Counted from the first letter of the stretch, positions 10,042 to 19,976 are shown. The stretch: DNA of 64,000 nt from Jaenimonas drosophilae (GCA_030849065.1 JASAON010001631.1:1-64000), one strand, 5' to 3'. Notes: generated by a model not told the origin, from the letters alone. Numbers and translations: made by a program.

Positions 10042-13000
10042 ATGCTCGGAACGGTGGATCACATTGATTATGATGGCGAGCATGTGCGGCACGTGGAGCT
10101 CCGCTTCCCCTCCCGCGCTGATCCATCTGGAGAGGTGGTGATGAATGTTGAAACATTGGAGCGCATCGGGCGTGGCTCCTTCGGCACCGTGTACCGCGCA
10201 CGTTGTACGCATCATCCGAAGCTCGCCTTGAAGATCTCCACCGGCAAGGCCACGCGACTGAGGTTAGAGCTGGAGGTGTTGGCCAAGGTATGCACCAAGG
10301 GCCGCTTGCTCCTCCCTCGCTTTGAGTTCGGCGCACTAAACAAGTCTGCCGATCTCATGGTGGTGGGGATGGAGTTGTGTGTGCCGAGTACATTGCATGA
10401 CTTCCTACTCAGCACCAAACTCACTCATGAAGCGGATCTTCTCTTCATGGCACACCAAGCTGCACAGGCTGTTGCCTACGTACACGAAGATGGATGCATT
10501 CATCGTGATGTGAAGCTACAGAATTTTGTGTTTGACCAACTTGGCAATCTGAAGCTCATTGATTTTGGTCTCGCGAGCAACACCATGGAGCCATCGGCTG
10601 GCGATGTGGTGGCGGGCACCGTATCCTTCATGCCGCCAGAGATGGCGCACAACGCCTTGCATCGCGATCGTCGCGTGAGTGTGGGGGCGGCGGGCGATGT
10701 GTGGTCAATGGGCATCGTATTCTTCTCCATCTTCACACAGCGCAATCCATATGCCGCGGCTACAGCAGAGCTGGAGGCGGCACGCCGGCTAGCGCGCAGC
10801 CGATCGCGAAGCAATGCCAACAACGTTGGTGGTGAAGGTGAAGATGCTTCTGCGACGAGTGCCAAGGCAACACAGAATCCTGTAGAAGCCAATCACCAAT
10901 TGCTGGATGTGGTGCGTCAGGCGAAGTGGAGGTGGCCCGATGGCTGCCGCCTTTCTGCTGATGTACGTAAGTTGGTGGAGAGCATCCTCATCATGGATGC
11001 AAAACAACGGCCAACGATGGCGGAGGTGCTGAAGAGCACCGTGTGGCGGCGCCGATCGCGTACACCACCCGCAGCGGTGGTGAATTATCTCGGTATCACA
11101 GATGATATGTTCTTCTCCGCCGATGATGCGCCACTGCTGCGAGCAGTGGAGCAACGCAGTGCCGATGTGGCGGCCTCCCTCGCCAACAACCGCCCACACC
11201 CCACGGAAGGGGATGGGCATGAGAAGGACGCACAGGATGAGGATGATGCAGTGACGAAGCGTGGCTCACTTCAGGTGGTGGCCACGGATTCTGCCGATGT
11301 ACATGTGTACGACGTACGTTGTAGCGCACGCAAAACGAGTAAGCCGATTCGCGATATCTCCAAGGTGATTGAGGAGGAAACATCTAAACCGGCCAACAAG
11401 ACGAGATCTCGTTCGAGGAGGGCACGCGGCAACAACACATCATCTACGTCACGTGGGGCGTCTATGCGGCGAAGGGAGAGCGAGGATGATGATGATGATG
11501 AGGATGATGATGAAGATGATACGGAGGAGGCGGTGCGTTCTTTACAGGCTAGCTTGACGGAGGAGCTGCTGATGACGCAGAACACATCCCGACCTACATC
11601 GAGATCGGCCTCCGCATCACGTCTTGCCCACGAGACGACTGGCGTGCGTAGCGCTGCCACCGCATCAACTCCACCGCGCAATGATCGCAGCAACTCAGAT
11701 GAAGTGAGCGCGGCCAACGTCTATGACGATGAAAAGGCCGCTCTCCCTCGCAGCCTCTCCGGATCCATCTGCCTTGTTGCGGAGAATGAAGATGATGATG
11801 ATGCGCACGCACATCTTCAGATTGCCTCTACATCTGCTCCACCACCCTTGAAGATCTCCATTGCCGCCACCACCATGGACCATCATCCAGAAGATGCATC
11901 GGCGCGCATGAGCCTGCACGACCCCTTCGCACAGGCATGCACATCATCTCTACCAGCCGTTGCCAACCGCACCACCTCACCGGGCATGAGCTTCAACACG
12001 AAGAAACACGTGCCTTCCCAACGCCCAAACAAGACCACCATCACCAACAACAAACCATCATCATCATCATCATCATTCAAGCCATTCTCCGCCGCCGTGC
12101 CACACAACATGGCCATGACGGATTTGCTGCTCGATGAGATTGCGGCGCGCATGGAGCTCGGTGGTGTGCTCTTCCTGGAGCACCAGTGGCTCCTCGCCAG
12201 CCTTCGTTTAACCATTGAAGAAGATCAGGAGCGTTACAACATTACGTGGCTCGCGGAGGAGCAGGCCAAGTCCGCCTCTCACCCACACCACTTCAAGGAG
12301 CTCCGCGACATCACCAACACCAAAAAGTACCGCTTTGGATTCGTGTGTGATTTGTGCGACTATGAGTTTTTGCCCACAACAGACCGCCAGCGACGGCTGA
12401 AGCTGCACTTTTTTCATTGTGCGTGTGGTCGTGATTTGTGCCCGGAGTGCTACGAAGACTTCCGCCAATCGTGTACGTGTGTGTGCTGTGAAGAGGTGCA
12501 TCTCAATCATCATGTCTTGCGTGAGCACTTGAAGAAAACAATGCTTCCACGTGTGAGTGCAACAAGTGGTGGTAGGAGGTCTGTGGCTGCTGCTGCTGTT
12601 GCACCTGCTCCACCTGGCTCACGCAAAGCACCCCCTCCACGGAACCGGAAGCGGCGTGGAGATGATGATGATGATGAAGAGGATTTTGAAGATAGTGACG
12701 CGGATGAGGTGGAGGAGCCGCAGCAGCGTCCACGGCAGCTCCCGCGTGCGGCAGCTGCCAAGGCACAAGCATCTCCGCCGACGAAGCTATCCTTGGCTGC
12801 GATGCGCCAGCAACGTCAGCCCGCCGCATCTTCATCCACTCCAACGCCAACACCTCCTCCTGCACAGGACCGACGTGCTGCACATAAGCGTGAGCGCGAG
12901 TCCGGCGGCTTTGATCGGCCGATTGATGTTCCCGACGGCCCGTGGCGTCCCTTTGACCGCCATCGCGACGAAGGGCGGCCAACGCCACTGCAGCCAACGG

Positions 13001-13698
13001 CGGAGGAGCGCGAGCGCATCCTCAATGGTGAATGGATCCGCTACTCCTACCTCTACACCAACACCGGTGAGGGCGTGATGCAAGACACAGATGATAGTGA
13101 GCCCGTGGCGCTCGTTTACCACATCCAACCAGGCCGCCATGGCGCCATCTTTCTGAACAGCGGGTACTCGATGCACTCCGCCATTCTATCCATGATGAGC
13201 CGGCAGCTCTTCGTGGTGGATCGCGCAGACGTTGGCACCGGCGAAGATGCAACGCGCCTCTCAACGTTGGTGGCGGCCAAGAGCCATGCAGATTTAGCCC
13301 CCGCCTTTCACACCCTCCACGCGATTGTTGGCCATGATAGCAACATGATGAAGCAGCGACGTGTTCCTGGGCGTGTCTCGGTTTATCAAGCACCACGTAG
13401 TGCCTACAGCTGCGGCCGTGGCGATCCGTTTTTGTATGTGCGTTGGTTCCGCTTCAATGAGGATCGCTCCATTGGTGCGTTTCTCCTCTCCAATGGTGCC
13501 ATGCAGGTGTTGGTTGGGGATGAGTATGAGCTTCGGTGGTTCGAGGATGAGCGGAGGTATCTTGTGCGGTGCAACGGTGTGTGCGAGGTGGTGGATGAAG
13601 AAAGGTTCCCGCTCGCGGAGGAGATTAATCATCTCCTCTACGATGCATTGGATGGTGAGAATGAGGAAGGCTCCGCGGGGAGTTCAGAGTTCCAGTGA
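10042..13698 (+). CDS. Large protein kinase with Cys-rich module and polo-box-like C-terminus
   Basis: 1218 aa. N-terminal Ser/Thr kinase domain is intact: GRGSFG (43-48), Lys64 in LALKIS, HRDVKLQN (154-161), DFG (174-176), PPE (198-200, replacing APE). A low-complexity insertion lies in the C-lobe. Residues about 365-740 are acidic and Ser/Thr-rich with Asp/Glu runs. A cysteine/histidine cluster at about 768-816 (C-x2-C, H-C-x-C, C-x2-C, C-x-C-x2-C) looks like a compact zinc module. After another disordered region, about 995-1215 contain two segments that resemble polo boxes, the second (about 1130-1210) most clearly, with a beta-rich LSNG-x-x-Q-V pattern and a final helix. Kinase followed by paired polo boxes is the polo-like kinase plan, but the zinc module is not part of known PLKs. 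Polo-box assignment is inference. Confidence 0.88.
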   Translation: MLGTVDHIDYDGEHVRHVELRFPSRADPSGEVVMNVETLERIGRGSFGTVYRARCTHHPKLALKISTGKATRLRLELEVLAKVCTKGRLLLPRFEFGALNKSADLMVVGMELCVPSTLHDFLLSTKLTHEADLLFMAHQAAQAVAYVHEDGCIHRDVKLQNFVFDQLGNLKLIDFGLASNTMEPSAGDVVAGTVSFMPPEMAHNALHRDRRVSVGAAGDVWSMGIVFFSIFTQRNPYAAATAELEAARRLARSRSRSNANNVGGEGEDASATSAKATQNPVEANHQLLDVVRQAKWRWPDGCRLSADVRKLVESILIMDAKQRPTMAEVLKSTVWRRRSRTPPAAVVNYLGITDDMFFSADDAPLLRAVEQRSADVAASLANNRPHPTEGDGHEKDAQDEDDAVTKRGSLQVVATDSADVHVYDVRCSARKTSKPIRDISKVIEEETSKPANKTRSRSRRARGNNTSSTSRGASMRRRESEDDDDDEDDDEDDTEEAVRSLQASLTEELLMTQNTSRPTSRSASASRLAHETTGVRSAATASTPPRNDRSNSDEVSAANVYDDEKAALPRSLSGSICLVAENEDDDDAHAHLQIASTSAPPPLKISIAATTMDHHPEDASARMSLHDPFAQACTSSLPAVANRTTSPGMSFNTKKHVPSQRPNKTTITNNKPSSSSSSFKPFSAAVPHNMAMTDLLLDEIAARMELGGVLFLEHQWLLASLRLTIEEDQERYNITWLAEEQAKSASHPHHFKELRDITNTKKYRFGFVCDLCDYEFLPTTDRQRRLKLHFFHCACGRDLCPECYEDFRQSCTCVCCEEVHLNHHVLREHLKKTMLPRVSATSGGRRSVAAAAVAPAPPGSRKAPPPRNRKRRGDDDDDEEDFEDSDADEVEEPQQRPRQLPRAAAAKAQASPPTKLSLAAMRQQRQPAASSSTPTPTPPPAQDRRAAHKRERESGGFDRPIDVPDGPWRPFDRHRDEGRPTPLQPTAEERERILNGEWIRYSYLYTNTGEGVMQDTDDSEPVALVYHIQPGRHGAIFLNSGYSMHSAILSMMSRQLFVVDRADVGTGEDATRLSTLVAAKSHADLAPAFHTLHAIVGHDSNMMKQRRVPGRVSVYQAPRSAYSCGRGDPFLYVRWFRFNEDRSIGAFLLSNGAMQVLVGDEYELRWFEDERRYLVRCNGVCEVVDEERFPLAEEINHLLYDALDGENEEGSAGSSEFQ

Positions 13699-13853
13699 GC
13701 TGTTGTGGTGGATGAGTTTGTTGCTGATCTTTGGTGCGGACGCACGAATATCTTCTTCTTTTTTTTTTACGAATTCAAGAAGCGCGATGGGTGGACGATG
13801 GTTTTGATGATCATCTCCGTCAGCCTACTGGTGCTTCCGTGTATGTTTCCACC

Positions 13854-13870
13854 CACACACACACACACAC
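13854..13870. repeat. (CA)n microsatellite
   Basis: Perfect CA dinucleotide repeat, 17 nt, in the spacer after the kinase gene. Confidence 0.9.
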
Positions 13871-14075
13871 TCAGAGTACATGCTCGGTGAGCGATAGAGG
13901 AGTATATATAGAGATCCGTGGAGATGCAGCCATCCTTTGGTTAACGTGCATCACCGACTGGATCGGCATACAAGTTGGCCAATGCGCGTCACAATCATGA
14001 TGATGATAGAATCATTATTCATTGCCACTGAGCAACATAAATTGTTCTTTTCCTTTTCTTCATTGTTGCAACATC

Positions 14076-14099
14076 CATCATCATCATCATCATCATCAA
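14076..14099. repeat. (CAT)8 microsatellite
   Basis: Eight CAT units in the 5' flank of the RIIa/EF-hand gene. The same trinucleotide family (CAT/ATG) recurs at 15025-15048. Confidence 0.9.
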
Positions 14100-14168
14100 C
14101 GATACACAAAAAAAGTGTGTTCCTCGTTTGATCCAACTCCATCCATATCCACGGAGACCTAGACGGAG

Positions 14169-14981
14169 ATGTATGAGCCAGCAACCTTTCGTGAGCGCAC
14201 CCTCGCCACGCGCTACCAACCACGCCAGCAGTTGCCGCCAAACTTCCCCGACGTACTGAAGGAGTACACCCGCGAGGTGTTGCGCGCCCAGCCCGAGGAT
14301 ATTCTAGAGTGGAGCGCGGAGTACTTCAAGCGTCTGGCGCTGGAGATGGAGGCTACGCCCGCACAACCAAAGCCCTCACCGAAGCCACGCTCCTTCCATG
14401 AGCTGGATGATGTGGATCTGAGCTCACTCTCACAGGAGATGGTGCGTATCTTCGAGAGCATGGACTCCGCACATGAAGGTTTGCTCTACACGCACCTCGT
14501 GCAACGTGCCTTGGTGGAGGGCTTCCATCTCAGCCCGCAACAGGCCCTCTACATCCTTACCTCCGAATACACGATTGTTCGTGATGATGATACCATTGAG
14601 TACGTGCCCTTCATTCACGTTTCACTGCGTGCGGTGCAGTACTTTCAGCAGCTAAACACCTCCTTTGAGGTGGAGGATATGCGCCACACAACGGTGCACG
14701 GGCTAAACCAAAATGATGTGGAGAGCAGCTTCCTGCGCATCTTCCGCTTGCTGGATAAAGCAGGTGATGGCCGACTCACCTTTGAGGAGTACCGCAACGC
14801 CCTGCGCAACGCACCTTTTCATCTGACGTACCGCGATATTCGCATTCTCTGCCTCGAGTGCGATCGGCGCAGCGGCAACGATGAGGTGGAGTACGAGAAG
14901 GAGCTCCCGCGCATCTTTGATCGCTTGGTTCTCGCCGGGCAGTTTGAGCGCTTCGATGCGGAAGATACGGAACATGATTGA
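14169..14981 (+). CDS. RIIa-domain and EF-hand protein, radial spoke RSP7/RSP11-like
   Basis: 270 aa. Residues about 24-56 (NFPDVLKEYTREVLR...) are a RIIa-type dimerisation/docking helix pair, the fold used by PKA regulatory subunits and by axonemal RSP7, RSP11 and ROPN1 to hold amphipathic helices of anchoring proteins. A canonical EF-hand loop is at 196-207 (Asp196, Asp200, Gly201, Glu207). Less regular EF-like pairs are at about 95-125 and 228-252. RIIa plus EF-hands is the layout described for Chlamydomonas RSP7, so a calcium-responsive radial-spoke or other axonemal role is likely. No membrane or targeting segment. The ATG at 14169 gives a family-like short N-terminus. PKA-related but without cyclic-nucleotide domains. 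Confidence 0.84.
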   Translation: MYEPATFRERTLATRYQPRQQLPPNFPDVLKEYTREVLRAQPEDILEWSAEYFKRLALEMEATPAQPKPSPKPRSFHELDDVDLSSLSQEMVRIFESMDSAHEGLLYTHLVQRALVEGFHLSPQQALYILTSEYTIVRDDDTIEYVPFIHVSLRAVQYFQQLNTSFEVEDMRHTTVHGLNQNDVESSFLRIFRLLDKAGDGRLTFEEYRNALRNAPFHLTYRDIRILCLECDRRSGNDEVEYEKELPRIFDRLVLAGQFERFDAEDTEHD

Positions 14982-15337
14982 TAGAAGCGATGATGGATGA
15001 AGTGGGCGTGAAAGGACCACCACAATGATGATGATGATGATGATGATGGAGCATGTAGATACTTCGTACACAACAGAGCCACGGTGATGCGCAACACGCG
15101 ATGGGGGAGGAGCTCTCTTTCGCCATTTACATGTGTGTGCGCGTGTGTGTGTGTGTGGTCTCGATCTACTCATCACGCGATGAGCATGTGTATGTTGAAG
15201 CAAACCAAAAAGGTAGTCGTGGTGCGCCAAGAGCAGCAGGCCAATGAAATTTTGTGTGTGTGTGTTTGTGCGTTCATGGATCATCTCCCCACTTTCCTCT
15301 CCTTGCTGTTGCTGAAGGTAGCTAACATACCAGTAGC
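14982..15337 (+). other. Spacer with ATG and GT repeats
   Basis: No gene seen. ATG repeat at 15025-15048, two GT repeats near 15130-15156 and 15254-15268, and a CT-rich tract from about 15285 ending in AG at 15320-15321, 17 nt before the next ATG. Confidence 0.5.
15025..15048. repeat. (ATG)8 microsatellite
   Basis: Eight perfect ATG units downstream of the RIIa/EF-hand gene, so they cannot act as that gene's start codons. Confidence 0.9.
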
Positions 15338-16351
15338 ATGGATATATCCACCCTTCTGGCTCTCGCACAGAATGCGGTGGATGTCGGGAACATCAAAGCG
15401 GCCTGTGAGTTCTATGAGGTTGGCCTCGCACAGTATCCAAACAATGATGAGCTGTTGGAGGCCTATGCGGAGGTGATGATCCACAACGCCGGCGACGTAC
15501 AACGCGCTCAGCAGATGCTGCGTCATGCGATTGAGATGAACCCCAACGCTGGCTTCGTGAAGTACCTCAACTTAGCACAACTCTGTGAAGCACAGGAATC
15601 ACTTCAGTGCTACCGCAAGGCCTACGAGATCGCAAGCTTGATGATGAACGGGTGCCGCAAGAAGCAGGCCAAGAAGGCCCTGCAGGAGGCGATGGCCAAC
15701 ATGTGTTCTGCCGTGGCGGAGCTCTATCTCACAGACCTCTGCTTTGAGGAGGATGCTGAGCAGCGCTGTGAGGAGGCGGTGAATCGCGCACTGGAACTCA
15801 ACGCCAACGCCGTGGAGCCACACCAGATGCAGGCGTCGCTGCGTCTGAGCCAACAACGCCCCGAGGAGGCCGCCGCTGCACTTCATCGTGCCGTGGAGCT
15901 CACGCACACCCTCTCTGAGGAGCATCAGCCCACCTATGAATCCAAGATTGAGCTGGGGCGCCTGCTGATGCAGGTGGATCCACCTGCGGCCTTTGCCTTT
16001 CTGCTCGAGGTGCTGCAGTACGGGGACAACAATCCATATGTGTGGTTCCTCCTCGGTGAGTGTGCTCGATTGCGGCAGCGCTACGTGGATGCGGCGCGGC
16101 TCCTGCGACGTGCGCGAGTGATGTTGGTTGTGAGCGATGGCGATGCCACGTCCGTGGCTGAGGTGGATGCTGCCATCACACTTTTGGTGGAGGAGATGGG
16201 CGGTGCAGAGGCCGCGTCGCAGATCGTTGATCTCGATCATCCAAATCCGCTGGAGCTGCTGGAGCCGGAGCTCGACGACGAGAACGAAGATGGCGATGGC
16301 GAGGAGGAACTCAACGAGCCCGTGTGGGAGAAGGCGGAGGAGGATGAGTGA
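15338..16351 (+). CDS. TPR protein, Acl4-like ribosomal-protein chaperone
   Basis: 337 aa, built almost wholly of helical tetratricopeptide-type repeats (about 1-300), ending in a strongly acidic tail (about 305-337, rich in Asp/Glu). The first repeats, the conserved KYLNLAQLCE block near 72-81 followed by a Y-R-K-A helix, and the acidic end match the Acl4 family, dedicated chaperone of ribosomal protein uL4 (Rpl4) in yeast. TPR grooves hold the client while the acidic tail shields positive charge. No targeting signal, so cytosol or nucleus. Another generic TPR protein is the alternative. Nothing in the neighbours supports or opposes the role. ATG at 15338 lies just downstream of an acceptor AG. 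Confidence 0.75.
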   Translation: MDISTLLALAQNAVDVGNIKAACEFYEVGLAQYPNNDELLEAYAEVMIHNAGDVQRAQQMLRHAIEMNPNAGFVKYLNLAQLCEAQESLQCYRKAYEIASLMMNGCRKKQAKKALQEAMANMCSAVAELYLTDLCFEEDAEQRCEEAVNRALELNANAVEPHQMQASLRLSQQRPEEAAAALHRAVELTHTLSEEHQPTYESKIELGRLLMQVDPPAAFAFLLEVLQYGDNNPYVWFLLGECARLRQRYVDAARLLRRARVMLVVSDGDATSVAEVDAAITLLVEEMGGAEAASQIVDLDHPNPLELLEPELDDENEDGDGEEELNEPVWEKAEEDE

Positions 16352-16726
16352 ACCCCTCGCACTCACATGCGTGTAGCAAACTTCATCGATGCATCTCATC
16401 GTCGGGAAACACCCGACGCTGAACTCACTTCCGAATAACCATCTAATATATGCGAGACACTAAAAGTGTGGCCATCTACATGACACGAAGCAGTTCTGCA
16501 CCTGCATCATCACAATGATTGTAACGAATGTGGATGGGTATTCATGTGTTTCTTCACGTTCCTTCTTCTTCTTCTTGTTGTGCTTGGATAGAAGTGTGGG
16601 AGTAGTGTGTAGCACTTGCCACGCTCTAAATGATTCGTCGCACGTAGACGAGCTCTACACCGCACAACATTTCCTTCCGAGGACAATTGTGTTGTTGGCG
16701 TCTGGACGAGTTTAGGCGGCGGAGGG
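16352..16726 (+). other. Spacer with acceptor tract 16560-16591
   Basis: A CTT-rich tract runs from about 16560 to an AG at 16590-16591. No gene seen. Confidence 0.5.
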
Positions 16727-19477
16727 ATGAGCCTCTTCACCTACCGCGGTGCGGTGGAGGTATCGAGCGGCTCCTCCACCTCAGCAAGAAGTGCAGATGA
16801 GAGTAGTGTGGATCATCTCGCACAGCATGCGCTCCTCACCGGATGTGGTGCCACCTCCTCCACTGCACATCAAACCGCAGCGCTTCTCTGCGTTCCCGCC
16901 ACACGCGGCCGCCGCATTCGGCCGCTACAACAATTCTATGTGGAGCAAATGAACAACGAAGATACCTCAACGGACGACTTCTCCGATGATGATGATGAAG
17001 TACTGGATGAGTACTGCAAACGCGTGCATCACCAGCTGCAGCAGCTCGGCCACTCCACCTCATCGGCACAACCTGGCGCGGATGATGTGGCACCACGCCG
17101 ACCACGACGCAAACCTGATCTGATTGCTCGTGCACGTCTCTACGGCCTCAATGCATGTACGCAGGCCAAAGTGCGGCAAAAGTATGAGAAGCAACGGCAG
17201 ATGGAGAAAGAGAAGCTCGCGCGACGTCGGGTGCCACGTTTGCCCATCGCCACCAAGGCAGGTGAGAGGCTCCATCAGCAGGCTCGTGGCTTGCACACAC
17301 GCAATGCGGAGATGGCCGCCGACGAGGCCAAGAAGCGTGAGGAGGAGAACAAACGTGCTTGCACCTTTAAGCCATCCATCTCTTCCTTTGCCAAGGAGCT
17401 GCGTGAGCCCTTCTACACGGTGGATTATGACGAAGAACGAGCGGAGCGGGAGCGACGCCGGAAGAGTGCGGAGGAGGCAGCGTTGCGCAGCTGCACCTTT
17501 CATCCCACCATCTCCCCAGGCAGTGAGGCGTTGATGAGGGACATTCGTGGTGAAATGAAGAAGAAGGAAGAGGCATCAAATCATGATCCCTACAATACTG
17601 GAGATCGGTTGTACCGAGAAGGTGGCAAGAACATGCTCCGCCAACAACTCCGGCGGACGATGGAGGAGGAGAATGCCGAGCAACATCGCATCGGCAGCAA
17701 CATTCGTCTTTCGGAGCGGGAAGTACATGTGCTACATCGTCGCTTAAATGAGTGGGACGCACAACGCCACAAGAATCGCCGGGCATTGCAGCAACGGGCG
17801 TTGTATCGTGCACCTGTAGTGAGCGCATCGATGCTGGAACAAGTTGTGGAGCGACTCTCGCATCCTGTGCAGGAGGAGGAGGAGGACGTGGTGAATGAGA
17901 TGGCGCATAAAAAACAACAACAACACGTGGGACGTACATCGCGTCCAGCGGAGCGTACCACTTCAGCTACTCCGGCAGCCACCTCTCCATCTCCGCAGCG
18001 CTCAGGATCCATGGCCAACGCCGCGACTTGGGTTGTGAGCCCGTTGACCTCCAAGAGCCGCAGCCCATCCCGCGTCGTTCACAAGAACACAACAACAACA
18101 ACAACAACAAAGGAGGAGGTTGGTGGTGTCGGAGCTGCTGCAAATGAAATGTATGATACACGTCCACCTTGTGCTGCATCCAGCAGCAACAGCACCACCA
18201 CCAACACCAACACCATCCGTGAGCACGTTGGAGGCATGCGTGGAGATGATCGAGCCTTTCGTCTTCTTCGTTTTGGCGCTCTCTTTTACAAGTATGCCCC
18301 AACACAGGGGGATGGCTCTGCCGTATCACGAGCAGAGGTGGAGGCAAAGGTTCGGCTTCTCTATCCAGAAGATGTGGCGGTGGTGTTGGCACTGGATGAG
18401 GTGGATGGGCGTGGAGATGAGCATCAACCCATCACCAAGGCATCCTTTGTGGCTGCCCTTGCTGCCTATGAAGCGCGTCATGGCCCACAGCCCTATGGAC
18501 GTACGGCGAAGGATGCGTTGTTGTTTAGCTCCAAGGCTCCTCCTCAGACCTGCCCACGACCATCTCCATCTCCGTCACCATCAAGAGAAACAACCACCTC
18601 GTGTGGTGGCGTGAGTACGGCACGATCCAGCACTCTCGCACGGATACACAGCGGTACTGCTCTAGCTCCCAACACAACATCTCCCCGTGGACCTGCAACT
18701 CCACCACATCCGAGAGCCTCGTCACCGGTGGTCCGTGCGGATGATGCGAAGCACGCACCAACACAACCATCATCTGTGGCGATGAGCTCCTCTCCCTCCA
18801 ACCTGAGCGCTGGCCAACCTCCACAGCCTCGTCGGCGGCGGCCCATCGTGCGGGGGGAGATGCACGAGTGCTCCTTCGCACCACATCTTGGCAGGCGTAC
18901 GGCGGAGCTGAGTGAGCTCGATCGTGCCAAACGTTTGGCCTCCACGCAGCGGCTGAAGCTCCGCGATCGTGAAGTTGCTCTGCTTCAGAGCCTGACGCGA
19001 CGAGCACGTGCAACAACCACAACATCATCGCCTCCAGCGGTCAAGCCAGCAAAGCGTGCTGCCGCCATCATTACCTCCACACCTCCATCTGCACAGAAGG
19101 ATGGTCGGCGCCCGTCCTCACAGCCCAATGGCCTGAGCCCATCCAGCGCAGAGATCTCCTCGGTGAGCAGTTGCACCACATCAAGCCACACCGCACGATC
19201 CCCATCGCTGACGTTGCTGCCATCACCCGAGGCTGCTGGAGGCCGTCCTCCAACCTCGATGGCGACGCCACCTTCACTGCACGTAGATCCCTGCAGCTCT
19301 GCGCGGGGTGCAGCAAGTGGCAAACCTCCCATGGCACCACCATCATCATCATCATCATACGCACTGATGAAAGGTGATGCACGTGTTTTTGTTAGAGAGG
19401 GGCATGACACACGCGAGGACGAAGATGTGGAGCAACTCTTCCGCTCCATGTACGCCGCTGCATCCAGGAGCTGGTAG
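16727..19477 (+). CDS. Large hypothetical protein with repeated C-[TS]-F-x-P motifs
   Basis: 916 aa, not assigned to a named family. Three spaced copies of a C-[T/S]-F-x-P-x-[I/L] motif are visible: CTFKPSI at about 212, CTFHPTI at about 256 and CSFAPHL at about 715. Each sits next to charged helical stretches rich in Glu/Arg. I associate this kind of motif with large coiled-coil, often cytoskeletal, kinetoplastid proteins, but that is a recollection. Residues about 505-590 contain a helix-loop-helix pair with DGxGxE-type spacing that resembles a degenerate EF-hand pair. The rest (about 380-500 and 600-900) is Ser/Thr/Pro/Gln-rich and probably disordered. The ATG at 16727 follows an AG and is kept as first ATG. 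A flagellar or basal-body cytoskeletal role is only a guess. Confidence 0.8.
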   Translation: MSLFTYRGAVEVSSGSSTSARSADESSVDHLAQHALLTGCGATSSTAHQTAALLCVPATRGRRIRPLQQFYVEQMNNEDTSTDDFSDDDDEVLDEYCKRVHHQLQQLGHSTSSAQPGADDVAPRRPRRKPDLIARARLYGLNACTQAKVRQKYEKQRQMEKEKLARRRVPRLPIATKAGERLHQQARGLHTRNAEMAADEAKKREEENKRACTFKPSISSFAKELREPFYTVDYDEERAERERRRKSAEEAALRSCTFHPTISPGSEALMRDIRGEMKKKEEASNHDPYNTGDRLYREGGKNMLRQQLRRTMEEENAEQHRIGSNIRLSEREVHVLHRRLNEWDAQRHKNRRALQQRALYRAPVVSASMLEQVVERLSHPVQEEEEDVVNEMAHKKQQQHVGRTSRPAERTTSATPAATSPSPQRSGSMANAATWVVSPLTSKSRSPSRVVHKNTTTTTTTKEEVGGVGAAANEMYDTRPPCAASSSNSTTTNTNTIREHVGGMRGDDRAFRLLRFGALFYKYAPTQGDGSAVSRAEVEAKVRLLYPEDVAVVLALDEVDGRGDEHQPITKASFVAALAAYEARHGPQPYGRTAKDALLFSSKAPPQTCPRPSPSPSPSRETTTSCGGVSTARSSTLARIHSGTALAPNTTSPRGPATPPHPRASSPVVRADDAKHAPTQPSSVAMSSSPSNLSAGQPPQPRRRRPIVRGEMHECSFAPHLGRRTAELSELDRAKRLASTQRLKLRDREVALLQSLTRRARATTTTSSPPAVKPAKRAAAIITSTPPSAQKDGRRPSSQPNGLSPSSAEISSVSSCTTSSHTARSPSLTLLPSPEAAGGRPPTSMATPPSLHVDPCSSARGAASGKPPMAPPSSSSSYALMKGDARVFVREGHDTREDEDVEQLFRSMYAAASRSW

Positions 19478-19721
19478 AGGGGCCCACCACTGCAAATAGA
19501 TTCTTAGATCCATCATGGCATCTATCCGTGAGGAAGAAGATTACGAACCAATATACTTGCTTCTACACATCATCATCATCTTCATGTTTCTGTGGCGTGG
19601 TGCCAGTACAAGAGACAACGATTTGCTACGCACTTGTCTCACACATCATCATCATCTTCTTGCTGTTGTTTTCATCCAATGTTGTTTGTGTAGTTCTGCT
19701 TGTGTTGTTGTAGTGCGAGCG
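19478..19721 (+). other. Spacer with acceptor at 19713
   Basis: TC/TG-rich sequence ending in TTGTTGTAG at 19705-19713; the AG lies 8 nt before the SF3B5 ATG. The frame is open upstream to an ATG at 19515, but that would add a His/Ile-rich segment and lies before the acceptor. Confidence 0.6.
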
Positions 19722-19976
19722 ATGGGAGATCCCTTCGTTCGGCCAGGGCTGGAGTACCAGCCCCACTTGGAGATGGTCCTCCTCAAGCACGAAGGCACCA
19801 TGACGCTGGAAACATCGAAGGAGGATTGGTTGCGCTACCAACACCGCGATACACTCGCCTCCATCATCCTCCAGCGCGATCATCTGGACTATCTTAGTTT
19901 GGCAGAAAACGTGCCTCCAGCGAAGCTCGAGCACCTCTTCATGCAGCGGATGCATGATCCACTCTCCAACAAGTAG
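19722..19976 (+). CDS. SF3B5: Splicing factor SF3B subunit 5 (SF3b10)
   Basis: 84 aa, the usual size for this tiny U2 snRNP subunit (86 aa in human). The family signature is plain: a conserved leading Leu-Glu helix, then a Trp-Leu-x-x-Gln-His-Arg-Asp block at about 43-50, a short loop, Leu-x-Tyr-x-x-Leu-Ala-Glu-Asn at about 62-70 and a C-terminal helix with Met. SF3b recognises the branch site with U2 snRNA. In kinetoplastids it is needed for trans-splicing and the few cis-introns. Start: the ATG at 19722 gives a family-length protein and sits 8 nt after an acceptor AG, whereas the longer in-frame start at 19515 would add 69 unrelated residues. Confidence 0.88.
   Translation: MGDPFVRPGLEYQPHLEMVLLKHEGTMTLETSKEDWLRYQHRDTLASIILQRDHLDYLSLAENVPPAKLEHLFMQRMHDPLSNK

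Larger units (their letters stand above)
13699..14168 (+). other. Spacer with simple repeats, no gene seen
   Basis: Holds a T-tract (about 13757-13769), a CA repeat (13854-13870), a TATATATA run near 13904 and a CAT repeat (14076-14099). Confidence 0.5.

Noticed and set aside
19515..19721. In-frame 5' extension of SF3B5
   Set aside because: Lies upstream of a strong acceptor AG at 19713, encodes His/Ile/Cys-rich sequence from T/CAT-rich DNA, and would make the protein nearly twice the family length.
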